A stretch of DNA of 64,000 nt from Monoplex corrugatus (Eukaryota > Mollusca > Gastropoda > Littorinimorpha > Ranellidae), in the NCBI GenBank assembly GCA_030674185.1, contig CM060315.1:90266137-90330136 (forward strand). The letters run 5' to 3'. Every line of letters begins with the position of its first letter. The first letter of the stretch is position 1. The notes under the pieces were generated by a model. The model had not been told where the DNA came from, ran no database searches, and saw nothing but the letters and a program-made list of their open reading frames with translations. The translations under genes and the position numbers were made by a program. Positions 22,561-34,412 of this stretch are shown here, one piece after another.

Positions 22561-23162
22561 ACACACTCCAACAAATAATTTTAACACAAGTATTTATCGC
22601 TATGAAGTGAAATGAAAGTAACTCAACACAAAACGAAATCAGCTTGTACTGAACTTCAACCTGTAGCTTGCAAAACAGAAGAGTGAGTTGTGTTAGCAGG
22701 CAACTTTAAAACTTCATTTCCCTAAGAAACAACAGCTTGTTTTGAACTTAAACTTAATTTTCTTCTTAGAGCGGCTATACTTGACTGGAATTGGCAATTA
22801 AGTTAACGAAACAATTTCAGATTTGAAAACGACGCCATTGTGACTGTCATTGTGACAATGTCTCTGTCTGGCTCAGTGGCTGTGTCTTCGTACGTGGCGT
22901 TGTATAAGGTTGTTTCAAAACTACTGCTTTTCAGCAAGCTACAATCGCATTTCCTACACAAATTCTTGTATTTAAACAGTAGTAATCATATAACGGATAT
23001 CAATGAATAATATTCATTGAAAAAATGCAAACCTTGCGTTTAAAATTGTGGAATTTCAGCTGATTTGGTGTAGGTCTGTCATCATAGTCACGGCACGATT
23101 GCGCCTCCAAACTGCAAGTCACGTGGCTTCTTCTTCTTCGGTGGTATTAACGTCCCCTGGCG

Positions 23163-23205
23163 TTGCCTTCCCTTTAATACGATTTTGCGTATCAAGGGAA
23201 GTAAC
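23163..23205. repeat. Short hairpin repeat
   Basis: GTTGCCTTCCCTTTAATACG is followed at once by an imperfect complement CGTATCAAGGGAAGTAAC. A related motif (GTTGCCTCCCC ... GAGTTACTTCCCTT) occurs at 27935-27996. Confidence 0.5.
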
Positions 23206-23212
23206 TTGATGA

Positions 23213-24076
23213 TTGTTGTTGTGGGTCGCGTGTGGCAGTAGTACAGTCTGGTGATGTGTGCTCGTGCATGCGTATGAATACATGTATAATTTTCCATTGC
23301 TTTTATTCTTGCTTTTATTGTTTCTCCCCATTTATAGCCATGCGTGGTGTGTTGTGTGTGTGTGTGTGTGTGTGTGTGCGTGCGTACGTGCGTGCGTGCG
23401 TGTGTGTGTTTCAGCGCTTAGATTTGATTTTATCAACTAATCAAGAGTTTGCGCTACATTAATATTGTAATTATTATATTGTAATTATAATACATGTGTG
23501 CGCGTGCGCATCTGTTTATTCTACGAGATTTCTTGAACTGGAACAAAGTTTATCTAAGTTATTGCTACAACGAGTTACCCAGCTTCTTGCAGCTGCACGC
23601 AGTTTCATAACAGTTTTCAACTTGTCAGACATATTTACGCTCGTTTCAAATCACAAATCCAAATCTATTGAGCGGAAGAAATCATTAGAGAACAGTTCAC
23701 GTATCCATAATCCAGTCACAAAACCGAAAATAAGCAAAAAAACATTAAACAGTTTCCTTCAAAAAGTTACACAAATACCAGCTGCACACACAGCAGAGGC
23801 ATTGTTCCCGGGTTCCGGCACCAAAATATTATGTTCAAAAACACACAGAACATAACAGAAGTCACAATACTTAGACTTCGAACAAAAGAAAACGACCACC
23901 ATGGAAAACTGTTTACCGTGGCTAAACTTTAATTATCTTCAGATCGGAGAGCTCAAAATAAACAGATGCGCATGCGCACACATGTATTCATTCCACTTCG
24001 ATGTCTGTGATTCATACGCATGCACGAGCACACATCACCAGACTGTACTATTGCCACACGCGATCCACAACAATTG
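23213..24076. mobile_element. Non-autonomous TIR element
   Basis: The left end (ATTGTTGTTGTGGGTCGCG, then GTGTGGCAGTAGTACAGTCT and GGTGATGTGTGCTCGTGCAT) is the reverse complement, with few mismatches, of 24005-24076. The pairing resumes inside at ATACATGTGTGCGCGTGCGC (23490-23517) against 23963-23992, once an inserted LINE tail is removed. The inverted repeats are thus about 100 bp. No transposase. Confidence 0.7.
23286..23488 (+). mobile_element. L2/CR1-like LINE tail (203 bp) with 9-bp target duplication
   Basis: 3' UTR of the same LINE as 15953-16955, starting at ATAATTTTCCATTGC, with a GT run and the CGCTTAGATTTGATTTTATC end. It is flanked by AATACATGT at 23277-23285 and again at 23489-23497. 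Confidence 0.85.
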
Positions 24077-26152
24077 TTTTAGATAAGAGTCGTCAACGAT
24101 GCCGTACCATGTGCGAGGGTTGGGTGGCAGCACTGCGGTTAATCATATAAAAAATAAATTTTGTTAGACTATGTGCAGATTGTAGTTAAGAATGCCCGCT
24201 CGTATGCAGTTATGACCACAAGGAATAGATCTAATATTAGTGTCAGAAATTATTGGCAGCGCTTCGAAAACGATTGCATCTGTGTGTGTGTTGTGTGCGC
24301 GCGCGCGCGAGCGTGTGTGAGTGACTGTGTGTGTGTGAATTTGACATTTTTAAAAATTATTATTTGTTTGTTTTTTCACATAAAATGTGTTGTATACTTT
24401 TTGTGTCCGAGTTGTTCTCCAGAAATGGTGAATCCGCAGGGTGCATGCTTTATATGTCTCAACATATTTCTTTTGCACCGATGCCAATGGCATCTCATGC
24501 TTCAGTATACATTAAGGGATCAGTAACATCAGATTCAGACATGTAGGACATTGATCTTTGAGCTGATGTTGCTGAAAATCGAAAACGAAACCTCAAAATG
24601 GCCGCCCGAATATTGCGCGAGGCCACCCACTTCAGTTGAAATTATGTGTCATCATTATTAGATTATGTCTGTTGTTAATTTCCTGTTTCTGCACCGATGT
24701 TGTGTCAATAAAACATTTGGTACAGTTATTTGTGTCAGATTGTTTTGTTTTTTTGCGTGATTCGAGTCTAAAAATACCCGTCCTGTGCTTACACATTTTG
24801 TCACACTTTCTGTGTGACTTTGCACTGGACTTGAATACAACCACGGCAACAAGTGAAGTTCTAATATATTTAATCTGAAAGAGCATTAAATAGATGTGAG
24901 AAATGTCACCTCTTTCAGAGAAATGCACCTTGAATAAAAAAAATATGATCAGCCTTTGTCAGCTGTGTCACGCCCGTAATGTACGGGACGGCCCGCGAAC
25001 GAAGTCAAAATTTGACCAGGGACTTCACACATTCGTTGACCTGGATAGGCTGATACAAGCTACATATAACAACAGATCATGTGATGCTATTTATTTGGGT
25101 ATACCCCTCGAGGGAATGACGCGGGATTTCACAAAAAGTACTTTGTCACACTCTCCAACGATCGTAAACACGGGACGCTTATCGCGGGAAGCACCGAATC
25201 TGCCCAAACAACGGCCAATTTCTTCTTTAACCTGAACTACCGTCGACTCAGGTGAGTAATATGACTTTTATGAATATATCATTCATCTTTTAAAGACATT
25301 TTAAGTACATTTTTGTTTTACTGATCTTAGTACGCAGTCGAAAAAGAACCGAAGCGTCAGTCTTTTAGTTTGAAGCAAGCTTGTCGCAGGAAATGCACGG
25401 CACGGTCGGAATACGACTGTGGGCGATTGGGTTCTTGTTCAAACGTAAAATTGTAAAACAGTTAATCCTGCACATATTTTAAGTCTTCCCTTGTTGGATA
25501 TTTTCACTATTTCATTTGTTTCTGATCAGGAATTCAACATTTTCCTCACTGCCATCCCGCGTATTACTGTGATACTCGCCATGTTGTGAATGTCAAGATG
25601 ACTTCCGGTGGCTACATCACGTATAAAGCACAACACACTTACTGGCAGAATTTTTGAAGAAATCGTTCTTTTCAGTTCTTATCTTTCTCAAAAATTATTG
25701 GGTACTCATTATCAAGAAACGATAAACGCAATTTTGTTGTGCGTAAAGTTCTGTGTAATTTAGATGTGACGATCGTCGCATACTTTACTTGTGACAAGCA
25801 GACTTTTCAGCTATTTTCAGCCACTCTTAATTGATTTGTTTTTTTTCTGGATCATTTTTTTCAAGTTAAATATCAGCTTAGTGAATAGATTTTGAAAGGA
25901 ACTATTTATTTCATTGCTCAGCCAGACTTTTAAATAAACTGATAGGATATACATATTTGGTATAAACTGATAGGATCTAAATATCTGATATGGTGTAAAT
26001 ATTTGAATTTGTATACTTTTGAAGATGAATATTTCAAACGTTTTATTAATGGCTTTGCTTTTATTCCAGCATAACTAACGAAAATCATTATATGGAAATT
26101 ATGATTTGGTTACATTGACTCAGATGTAAATTTCCTTGTTCAATGATTTCAG
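24077..26152. other. Unassigned, perhaps 5' region of the downstream gene
   Basis: GC/CG-richer patches near 24290 and 24960-25230. A consensus splice donor (CAG|GTGAGTAAT) lies at 25251/25252. Frames leading into it contain stops, so if it is used it ends an untranslated exon. A second, weaker acceptor-like site (TTTCTGATCAG) is at 25520-25530. Confidence 0.3.
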
Positions 26153-26233
26153 GACCAGGATGTATGTCATCGTAGCCTACATGTTCCAGTCAAACATGGA
26201 CAGAAGACATCATTAAAAGAATATGGAGGAGTG
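26153..26233 (+). CDS. Penultimate exon of an unrecognised gene (81 bp)
   Basis: TTTCAG acceptor at 26147-26152 and GTAAGT donor directly after 26233. The exon is 27 codons in phase 0 with no stop (begins DQDVCHRSLHVPVKH, ends LKEYGGV) and joins in frame to the next exon. No upstream coding exon with an ATG in phase could be found in the window, so the gene's start is unknown, and the gene might be incomplete or a remnant. Confidence 0.5.
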
Positions 26234-26685
26234 GTAAGTTTACTACTTTTACTGTAGACAATAGTGACAGTAAAAGAGTAACTTCAGTAAGTGCATACTT
26301 CTTTAAAATGATGAACGTGTAAAACTGCCATTGGTTCAGTGTACAAAGCCAACATGCACAAGACAGACTTTCTTGAAATATGGCCATCTATGGGATTAGT
26401 ACACAGAGGAAAACGACCCACATTTTGCACATCCACCCCCCCACCCCCCACCACCCTATTCTTCCAGCTTGTCACATGACACCATATCACCAGTAGCAAA
26501 GAAGTTACGAAGGCGTATTTCTTACTAAATACAGTAAGTAACTGTATGAGAATGAAAACATCTATTAATTCTTTGACAGATTGTCCCCATCACATGGCCA
26601 GTGTTTTACAGGCGTTATAGCTGTAACGGAGTAATACAAGGAATAAAAGCTTGTAGCTATTTCATATTATTACACTATGTTTCAG

Positions 26686-26880
26686 ATCCTGTCCAAGGAG
26701 GAAGAAGACTTTGAAATCAGCTTCCTGAAGGAAACCAATGGTTCCTTCAACTGGCCCGAGGAGGACATCGCATCGGTTTCGTCCACTGACATAGTCACCA
26801 TGCTGGACGTAAACTGGGTCCTTGAGTCCTGTCATGATTTATCATCCAAATGGACCCTAATGTTATTAAAGAGATCCTAA
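26686..26880 (+). CDS. Last exon of an unrecognised gene, with AATAAA downstream
   Basis: The acceptor ATGTTTCAG ends at 26685 and the frame stays open for 64 codons to a TAA at 26878-26880. The protein is acidic: ILSKEEEDFEISFLKETNG, then SFNWPEEDIASVSSTDIV. A Y-G-x-V/I lead-in, an alternating strand pattern and F-x-WP-E-xD near the end are reminiscent of the C-terminal ends of uncharacterised invertebrate proteins, but I cannot name the family. AATAAA lies at 26906-26911, 26 bp after the stop. Together with the 81-bp exon it gives a 91-residue tail. Confidence 0.5.
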   Translation: MLSKEEEDFEISFLKETNGSFNWPEEDIASVSSTDIVTMLDVNWVLESCHDLSSKWTLMLLKRS

Positions 26881-26905
26881 TGTGTTTTATAACACTGTTT
26901 ATTAG

Positions 26906-26911
26906 AATAAA
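26906..26911 (+). terminator. Polyadenylation signal AATAAA
   Basis: Placed 26 bp after the stop of the last exon. Confidence 0.5.
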
Positions 26912-27143
26912 AAACTTTTATGGAGTGAAAACTGCTATTTTCTGTGTTTTTCCTTTTATGTGCACTATTGTTGTCACATGTAATGCAGTGACGGTATTCA
27001 CTGATCCTAACTTTCCTCTCAGCTGTTGAATGATGAGGCACTTTCTGATATGCACACTGTTTGAGCTTCTTGTCAGAAAGAACTATGTAGGCATTGCAAG
27101 AAAAGTCTGTTGATGGTTAGCATCCATGACAAAGTTACATTGG

Positions 27144-27339
27144 GGGTGTCGCGTACATTATATTGACACGCTTTTAGAAGGGTCATATGTGATCCAAGTT
27201 TGACATAAAAGCACTTTTCATTGCCTTGATTACTTTCTTCCTTGCTATTTATTATATTTCCATAGCAATTGTGCATGTAGTATCTAAAATTGTGTGGCTT
27301 ACATCTCAAATGTGTCACACCGTAATGTACGCGACACCC
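27144..27339. mobile_element. Small element with perfect 17-bp inverted repeats
   Basis: GGGTGTCGCGTACATTA at 27144-27160 and its exact complement at 27323-27339. Length 196 bp, no coding. A related motif (GTGTCACGCCCGTAATGTAC) is present at 24965-24984. Confidence 0.5.
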
Positions 27340-27718
27340 TGATAGACCCCTGTTTCAAGTCTCAAGAATATTAAAACAGACTGCCTTACTGATTTTTTAA
27401 AACATAATTAAGAATTTAGATAACAGTCCCTTTCTAATCAGCATAAATCCACAATCCCCGTTTTATTTTTCATTTTTGACCTGATGCAACCTCGTATTCA
27501 CCATTTCTGGAGAACAACTCGTCTGCATTTTGGTGTATACACATTAATTTTGTTTAGGAATACCTTTTTCATGTCATACTCAAACCATACTGCTGTTTTC
27601 TTTCCTTTACATGTCACTCTTGTATTATTGATGTGTTGTTGATTTATATCTTTATGAATATATCCTCTATAAAGTACAAAGTGCTTAGGAGCTGGCTTCC
27701 AAAGATGTTGAGCCATAG

Positions 27719-27780
27719 CTATTATTATTATTATTTTATTATTATTATTGTTATTGTTATCATCATCATCTTTATTATTA

Positions 27781-27811
<31 letters not shown>

Positions 27812-27866
27812 CATTATTATTATTATTGTTGTTGTTGTTATTGTTATTGTTGTTGCTGTTGTCGTT
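27719..27866. repeat. (ATT)n microsatellite
   Basis: An imperfect ATT/GTT run of about 145 bp. Confidence 0.9.
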
Positions 27867-28230
27867 ATGTTATTGTCTAGTATTAAAACAGATAGATGTT
27901 CGGCATTGGCGGATAATATTCTCTAGCAGCCGTTGCCTCCCCGTAAGTCTTAGCGAGTCTCTAATTTCGTAAGACTGATTAATATGGGAGTTACTTCCCT
28001 TGATGGGTAGTCTGCTAAATGCTAATCCTACAACTACCCTTTTGGAGGAATTAACAATATTTATCAGATGAACAGTTTCTAAATAAATATGTAAACTTTC
28101 TTCATTTGTTGGGTTTATTATCTTCCATATCTTTTGTCCATTTTGTTACTTGTTGTTGTTGTTTATGATTTTTTCTTCTTTTTCTTCTTCTTCTTTTAAA
28201 AAAAAAAAAAAATCAAGCCACTGTGGTTTT

Positions 28231-29690
28231 CTAATGTTTCTTTGTGAGAGTTGGGGTGATGTCTGGAGCTGGAGATGTGACATTTACTGATGCAGGCATT
28301 GGAACAGGGGACTGTTGCTGAGATGTGGATAGAAGTTCATGGGAAGAAAAGTGTGGAGAAGAGGGTGGAGGTGATACAGGTGTGTCCTCGGCCATTGCAG
28401 TCATTCCTTGCAGGGATTGCGCATCACTGGAGGTTGCAACCAGATGTGTGCGGTTGTGTCTCATGGGGCCACTGCGTGGATAATGACGAAACGGGGATTG
28501 TGGTGTTTTCCCAAGACTGTTCCTGATTTCTTCATGTCCTTAATATAAAGACAATGTCACCAGGTTTCAGGGGTGTTGCTTTTCTTGCAGTGTGACGAAG
28601 ATTAAAGTAAGAGCATAGTTTCTGTTTCATGTTCTTTTCTTTCTGGCTGATGAGGGAGTGATCAGGGATCTTTGGGAGAAGGTTGGAGGGAACAATGGGG
28701 ATTTTTGTTTTCAATTTTCTTCCCATCAACAGTTCACTGGGTGATTTTCCTTTTTGCAGTGGACTCGCCCTGTACAGACAGAGAGCATTATAGAGATCCT
28801 TTGCATTTTTGAGCAGATTCTTCACTGTTTGCATGGCTCTTTCGGCCTGTCCATTACTTTAGGGATAGAGAGGAGAGCTTGTGGTGTGTGAAACTGAAAT
28901 CTACAGCAAAGTTGTGGAATTATGTACTGACGAACTGAGGCCCATTGTCCGAGACAATAACATCAGGGATGCCATGGATCACGAAAATGCTCTTCAATTT
29001 GCCGATGAGGTTGTTGCTCTTCTGGTTGTCCAGGCGACGCAATTCTGGCCATCGAGAATAATAGTCTACCACAATGACAAAGGTCTTGCCGTGAAGGTCA
29101 AACAAATCCATGCCCAGACCACAATGACAAAGGTCTTGCCGTGAAGGTCAAACAAATCCATGCCCAGACCACAATGACAAAGATCTTGCCATGAAGGTCA
29201 AACAAATCCATGCCCAGACCACAATGACAAAGGTCTTGCCGTGAAGGTCAAACAAATCCATGCCCAGACCACAATGACAAAGGTCTTGCAATGAAGGTCA
29301 AACAAATCCATGCCCAGACCACAATGACAAAGGTCTTGCTGTGAAGGTCAAACAAATCCATGCCCAGACCACAATGACAAAGGTCTTGCCGTGAAGGTCA
29401 AACAAATCCATGCCCAGACCACAATGACAAAGGTCTTGCCATGAAGGTCAAACAAATCCATGCCCAGACCACAATGACAAAGGTCTTGCCGTGAAGGTCA
29501 AACAAATCCATGCCCAGACCACAATGACAAAGGTCTTGCCGTGAAGGTCAAACAAATCCATGCCCAGAACACAATGACAAAGGTCTTGCCGTGAAGGTCA
29601 AACAAATCCATGCCCAGTCTGGACCATGGCTGATTGGGGAATGTGGAGGGAAGGAGGGGTTTCTTTTGTGTTGGTCTATGCTTGGTACAG
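28231..29690 (-). pseudogene. Gypsy (Ty3) integrase fragment, decayed
   Basis: Retrotransposon integrase reading right to left: KHRPTQKKPLLPST, then QPWSRLGMDLFDLHGKTFVI, VVDYYSRWPE (first catalytic D), VIVSDNGPQF (second D), IPK*SNGQAERAMQTVKNLL (catalytic E, with a stop in place of the usual residue before SNG), YRASPLQKGKSPSELLMGR and KPGDIVFILRT, then a C-terminal RHNRTHLVAT. There is a frameshift at about 28900. The zinc-binding HHCC part is missing: the fragment ends at 29690 in a minisatellite. The region around the first D has been expanded into a 50-bp array (29069-29617), which by itself destroys the frame. Confidence 0.8.
29069..29617. repeat. 50-bp tandem repeat inside an integrase gene, 11 copies
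   Basis: AGGTCTTGCC or variants recur exactly every 50 bp (29081, 29131, 29181 ... 29581). The unit is ACCACAATGACAAAGGTCTT plus GCCGTGAAGGTCAAACAAAT and CCATGCCCAG. Copies differ by only one to three bases. It encodes part of GMDLFDLHGKTFVIVV in the outermost copy. Confidence 0.95.
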
Positions 29691-30836
29691 GTGTCACGTA
29701 TACTTTGATGTCACTGTTAATATGTATACTTTGATGTCACTGTTAATATGTATACTTTGATGTCACTGTAAAAGGTATACTTTGATGTCACTGTTAATAT
29801 GTATACTTTGATGTCACTGTTAATACGTAGATTTTGACGTCACTGTTAACATGTATACTTTGATGTCACTGTTAATACGTAGATTTTGACGTCACTGTTA
29901 ACATGTATACTTTGATGTCACTGTTAATACGTAGATTTTGATGTCACTGTTAACATGTATACTTTGATGTCACTGTTAATACGTAGATTTTGATGTCACT
30001 GTTAATATGTATAATTTGATGTCACTGTCAATGTGTATACTTTGATGTCACTGTTAATATGTATACTTTGGTGTCACTGTTATATGTGCATATGTTGATG
30101 TCACTGTTATTATGTATACTTTGGTGTCACTGTTAATATGTATACTTTTATTTCATTGTCAGTATGTATACTTTGATGTCATTGTTAATATTATACTTTG
30201 ATGTCACTGCTAATATGTATACTTTGATGTCACTGCTAACATGTATACTTTCATATCACTGTAAACATGTATACTGTGATGTCACTGTTAATGTGTATAC
30301 TTTGATGTCACTGTAAACATGTATACTTTGATGTCACTGTTAATGTGTATACTTTGATGTCACTGTTAATAGGTATACTTTGATGTCACTGTTAATATGC
30401 ATAATTTGATGTCACTGTTAATGTGTATACTTTGATGTCACTGTTAATATGTATACTTTGATGTCACTGTTAATATGTATACTTTGATGTCACTGTTAAT
30501 ATGTATACTTTGATGTCACTGTTAATATGTATTCTTTCATGTCACTGTTAACATGTATACTTTGATGTCACCGTTAATATGTATACTTTGATGTCACTGT
30601 TAATATGTATACTTTCATATCACTGTTAACATGTATACTTTGATATCACTGTTAATATGTATACTTTGATGTCACTGTTAAATGTATACTTTGATGTCAC
30701 TGTTAATGTGTATACTTTGATGTCACTATTGATATAGATATACTTTCATTTCACTGTTAATTTGTGTACTTTGATGTTAAGATGTATACTTTCATGTCCT
30801 TTTTAATGTGTGTACTTTCATGTCACTGTTAATATG
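29690..30836. repeat. 26-bp minisatellite, left part
   Basis: Consensus GTATACTTTGATGTCACTGT plus TAATAT, about 43 copies with point changes (GTAGATTTTGACG, TTTCATATCAC variants). It continues at 38836-38957 on the far side of two transposon insertions. Confidence 0.95.
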
Positions 30837-30881
30837 TATATGTAATATGTATATATATATGTATATATATATATATATATA

Positions 30882-33445
30882 TGAGCCAAAGTCAAAAGGT
30901 GCTTCTTGCTTTTGTCCAAAATGAAAGAGTTTTAACGCATTTGATTTATCATGTGTTTTAAGTAGTATGGACATCAATGTTCAATGTTTATTCAGTGAAA
31001 ATTGTCTTTTTTTGGTATCTCTGCTCATAAATGTTTAAAAAATGTCTGGTTTCACTCGTGATATATGACGACAAACATATCCTTACCCATGTCATTACTG
31101 ATTAAAATATGATTACTTCATGGAAATTTGTGGTGTTTTCAGGTTTAAGACGTTCTAAAAATGGAATATCTAAAACAAACTATACTTTTGGGCCAGTTCA
31201 TTAGGGAGAAAATTACTGATGTTTGTCGTCACAGTCACAAATGACACGCTACCTTATTCGCAGACAAAACAGCTACAGTGAAAAGCAAGAAAATAGGACA
31301 GTTTCTTATATTTTATTCCAAGGAACACAATGAAAAGATTTATGAAAAGGATGGAAATGTTAATACAACAAATATTACAAAGCATAGCAACAAAATAGGT
31401 TTCATCTGTGACGATTGCAGTGTGACACCAACACACCTTTCTGTAACGTGTCACAAATGACTCCATTTGTGCTCATAGAAACACAAAGCAAACAATTTTT
31501 TAAATTATTCTGATATATTCCTAAGAAGAATGGAAAAGTTAAATTAAATAATACATCAGATATTTCAAAGTATAGCAACAACATTTCATCTGTGAAGATT
31601 GCGGTGTGACTTGAACACAATTTCCTGTAGCATGTCAGGAATGACTCCATTCAAGTTATGAAAATATAAAACATTACCAAAGTAAAAAATAATATCTGTA
31701 ATTAAAGACGAGTGAAAGATAAAACAATGTAGATCTAAGTGCTATCATACACTGACTCATTGCAAAAAAAATATTCCAAAGCTAGAAAAAATACTGTTTT
31801 ACAAATGCAGCCGAAAAGATCAGAAATCTATGGCAGATATAGATCTGGGCTGAGTTCTACCGCACACTGTCAGTAGATCAATGTACTTAGTGTGCACACT
31901 TTGACAGCCAGCGGAAAGGGGTGGGGGGTGGGGGGGGGGGGGCGGAGACCCCCCCAAAACAAACAAACGAACGTATGCACCAAAACGTGAATGCATCTTT
32001 AGATCTAGAAATCAGCATTGAGTCTTTGTGTGGAATATGTGAAAACTCAGTGCTGTTCTGTGCCCTGTACACCTACATTACGGCACCGCCTCTTGCTATT
32101 TAGGCCTATAGGTAAGTGTCCCTGCGATGTTCCTTTCAGCATGGCATCATGCATTCATGCATCTTTCATCATATGTATAAATTAACGGCAAGAAGAGTAA
32201 TCTGCTTACTACACCACCAGTTGAAAATGCATGTATTTTGCATTGTGACTTTCAGTTTCTTAACTAAGTTTTTTTCATTAACTTTCAATGTGTTGCGACA
32301 GAATATTTTCTGTTGGTTTTATCAAAAATTCTACAACTATGATGATGTAGAACTACAGACACTAGATCTAGAATTTACCGCGTCCAGTGGCTTGCAGCTT
32401 AATGCTGGCACTGAAAGAGCAGGCCATCGCTTTGTACGATTCCCTGGCACTGAGCAGCTGTTTTGTCTTTCGCGGTGGCTCAGTGGGTGCGTTCAATTAA
32501 ACAGTAGGCTGTGCACAGCCTATGTTAATTAACATTATACATTAGTGTTTGTACATTTAGATTGATGTTGAAAACATTCATAGACATTTTCAACAACTAA
32601 GACCTTATTGCAAGCTAAAAAGTCATCTTTATGATAGAAATCATGTGACTCAGTTTAATCTGTGATTTGAACAGTAAAATAGTTTCATCCGTGACAAGAA
32701 AAATGGTGTGACAACACAACTTGTCTTACTCATCTTGATCATGCTCAGCCATTTTGGCGGGAAAGAAATATTCTATCACGCCTTGAATGCTCCTTGGTCA
32801 AACAAAATGTTGGATTGGCTTTTCCAGAGGCAGTAGCTCATACTTTACAGGGCATAGTTTCATCCGTGACAGGTGTTACACGAACGCTAAAAACTCACAT
32901 AGTTTCCAAAGTATCCATTTGATTGTAGTGCTGATCAGTTCTATTCAGACAGTTTTATGATGAAACTTGAAAACCCCAATATCATTGCAGTTTTTAATCA
33001 TTTTTCCCCACTGTGATTGATCAAAGCACTGTAGGCCTGTGACACAAAAGTGTCACGAATGAAACCTTATATTTACACTTTAATATTGCAGAATATATGA
33101 AAAAATTAGGCAAAAAACTCAAATGAAATTATAAACTAGTGAGTAACCTTGATAAGAAACCAAAAAATACGTACATAGGTACAACCATTGGTTTAACACC
33201 AAACTTTGTTCTCAGCCTACTACGCCTATCTGTAAAAGGAAGGCTGAAATTTGAGCAAAAGTGTAAATATAAACTTGACTGGCTAATAAATGATTTGTTC
33301 AACCTCCATGAATTCATGTCTACTATTTGATCTGACATTTAAAGCTCAATATCTAGGATTGTTGAGACTGTGCAAAGGCAAGAAAATTAGTTGCAGTGAT
33401 TTGAACTAGGAAAGCCACCCCAAAGCACCTTTTGACTCTGGCTCA
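30882..33445. mobile_element. TA-flanked TIR element (2.56 kb), non-autonomous
   Basis: TGAGCCAAAGTCAAAAGGTG at 30882 and CACCTTTTGACTCTGGCTCA ending at 33445 are inverted repeats of about 23 bp with one mismatch, each next to TA in a (TA)n tract. TA targeting suggests a Tc1/mariner-type insertion. No transposase frame was found. The interior has a diverged tandem pair (about 31312-31490 and 31500-31670) and recurring TTTCATCYGTGAC and GTCACRAATGA motifs. Confidence 0.7.
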
Positions 33446-33969
33446 TATATATATATACAGTCAAACACGCTTAAGCCGAACTCGCCCGGGGAATGAAAAA
33501 TCATTTCGCTTATCCGAGTTTGTGCATATCCGAGTTCGGATAAGCCAAACCTTTCCCGAGAAATTACCCTGCAATTCGGCTTAAACGATTTTTTTCAGAA
33601 TAAGTTGTAAAATCACTTGGAATGTTTGTAAAAAGTTTTTTTTAAAGAGAATATCTTTGCTTCCCTTTGCAACTGAAACATCGAATTGATAATTTTGCGA
33701 AAGTTTGTAGACGTGTATGCTGCTTTTCTATCGATTTCACTCCATTTCGTTCACCCGGTAAAAACAGAACAAAGCTCGAAATTTAAAACCAATAACTGGT
33801 GTTATTTTCCTGAAAGCTACGAGACACTAGCACTCGTATTAGTATATTGACCAGAACTTAAAATTTATAACTGGCTGTACTTCCTGAAACATGGGCAAAT
33901 TTTGAGATATACTCAAAAAATGAGAGAGACACCGGTCGAGCTTATTCACTCCTGAGACTAGTAACACAG

Positions 33970-34018
33970 ACAAAACTCTCTCTCTCTCTCTCTCATCTCA
34001 CTCTCTCTCTCTGTGCGT

Positions 34019-34095
<77 letters not shown>
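33970..34095. repeat. (CT)n and (GT)n microsatellites in the Tigger element
   Basis: CTCTCT run at about 33976-34012, then two GT runs to 34095. Confidence 0.9.
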
Positions 34096-34096
<1 letters not shown>

Positions 34097-34412
34097 AAAT
34101 GAATATGATCAAAACAGTGACAAGTTACAAGTGCTTTCTTCAGTGGGGCTTTATTAATACCTCAAAGCCAACTGTAAAAATAAATGGTGAAAACAGTGAC
34201 ACATCTCAGAAACAAAACCAAAGATTCCACAAGCATCTACGCTTTTGTTAAAAGGATTCCAAGTAAATCATAATAAATGTAATGTTTAATGAAACCGTCT
34301 TCCTTAAAGAAAGAAAAGAAACAAAATTTGACAATTTGTCTCTGTGGTCATAAATCAAGATCAAATCTCCGTAAACATATATTGTAGGCAAATGTTTTCT
34401 TTCGCTGCATGT

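Noticed and set aside
24903..25235. 110-codon frame before a good splice donor
   Set aside because: It ends in a stop before the donor and is not in phase with the exons downstream; composition does not look coding.
29069..29617. Regular direct repeats resembling a CRISPR array
   Set aside because: The 50-bp units abut each other with no spacers and encode integrase residues; the context is eukaryotic.
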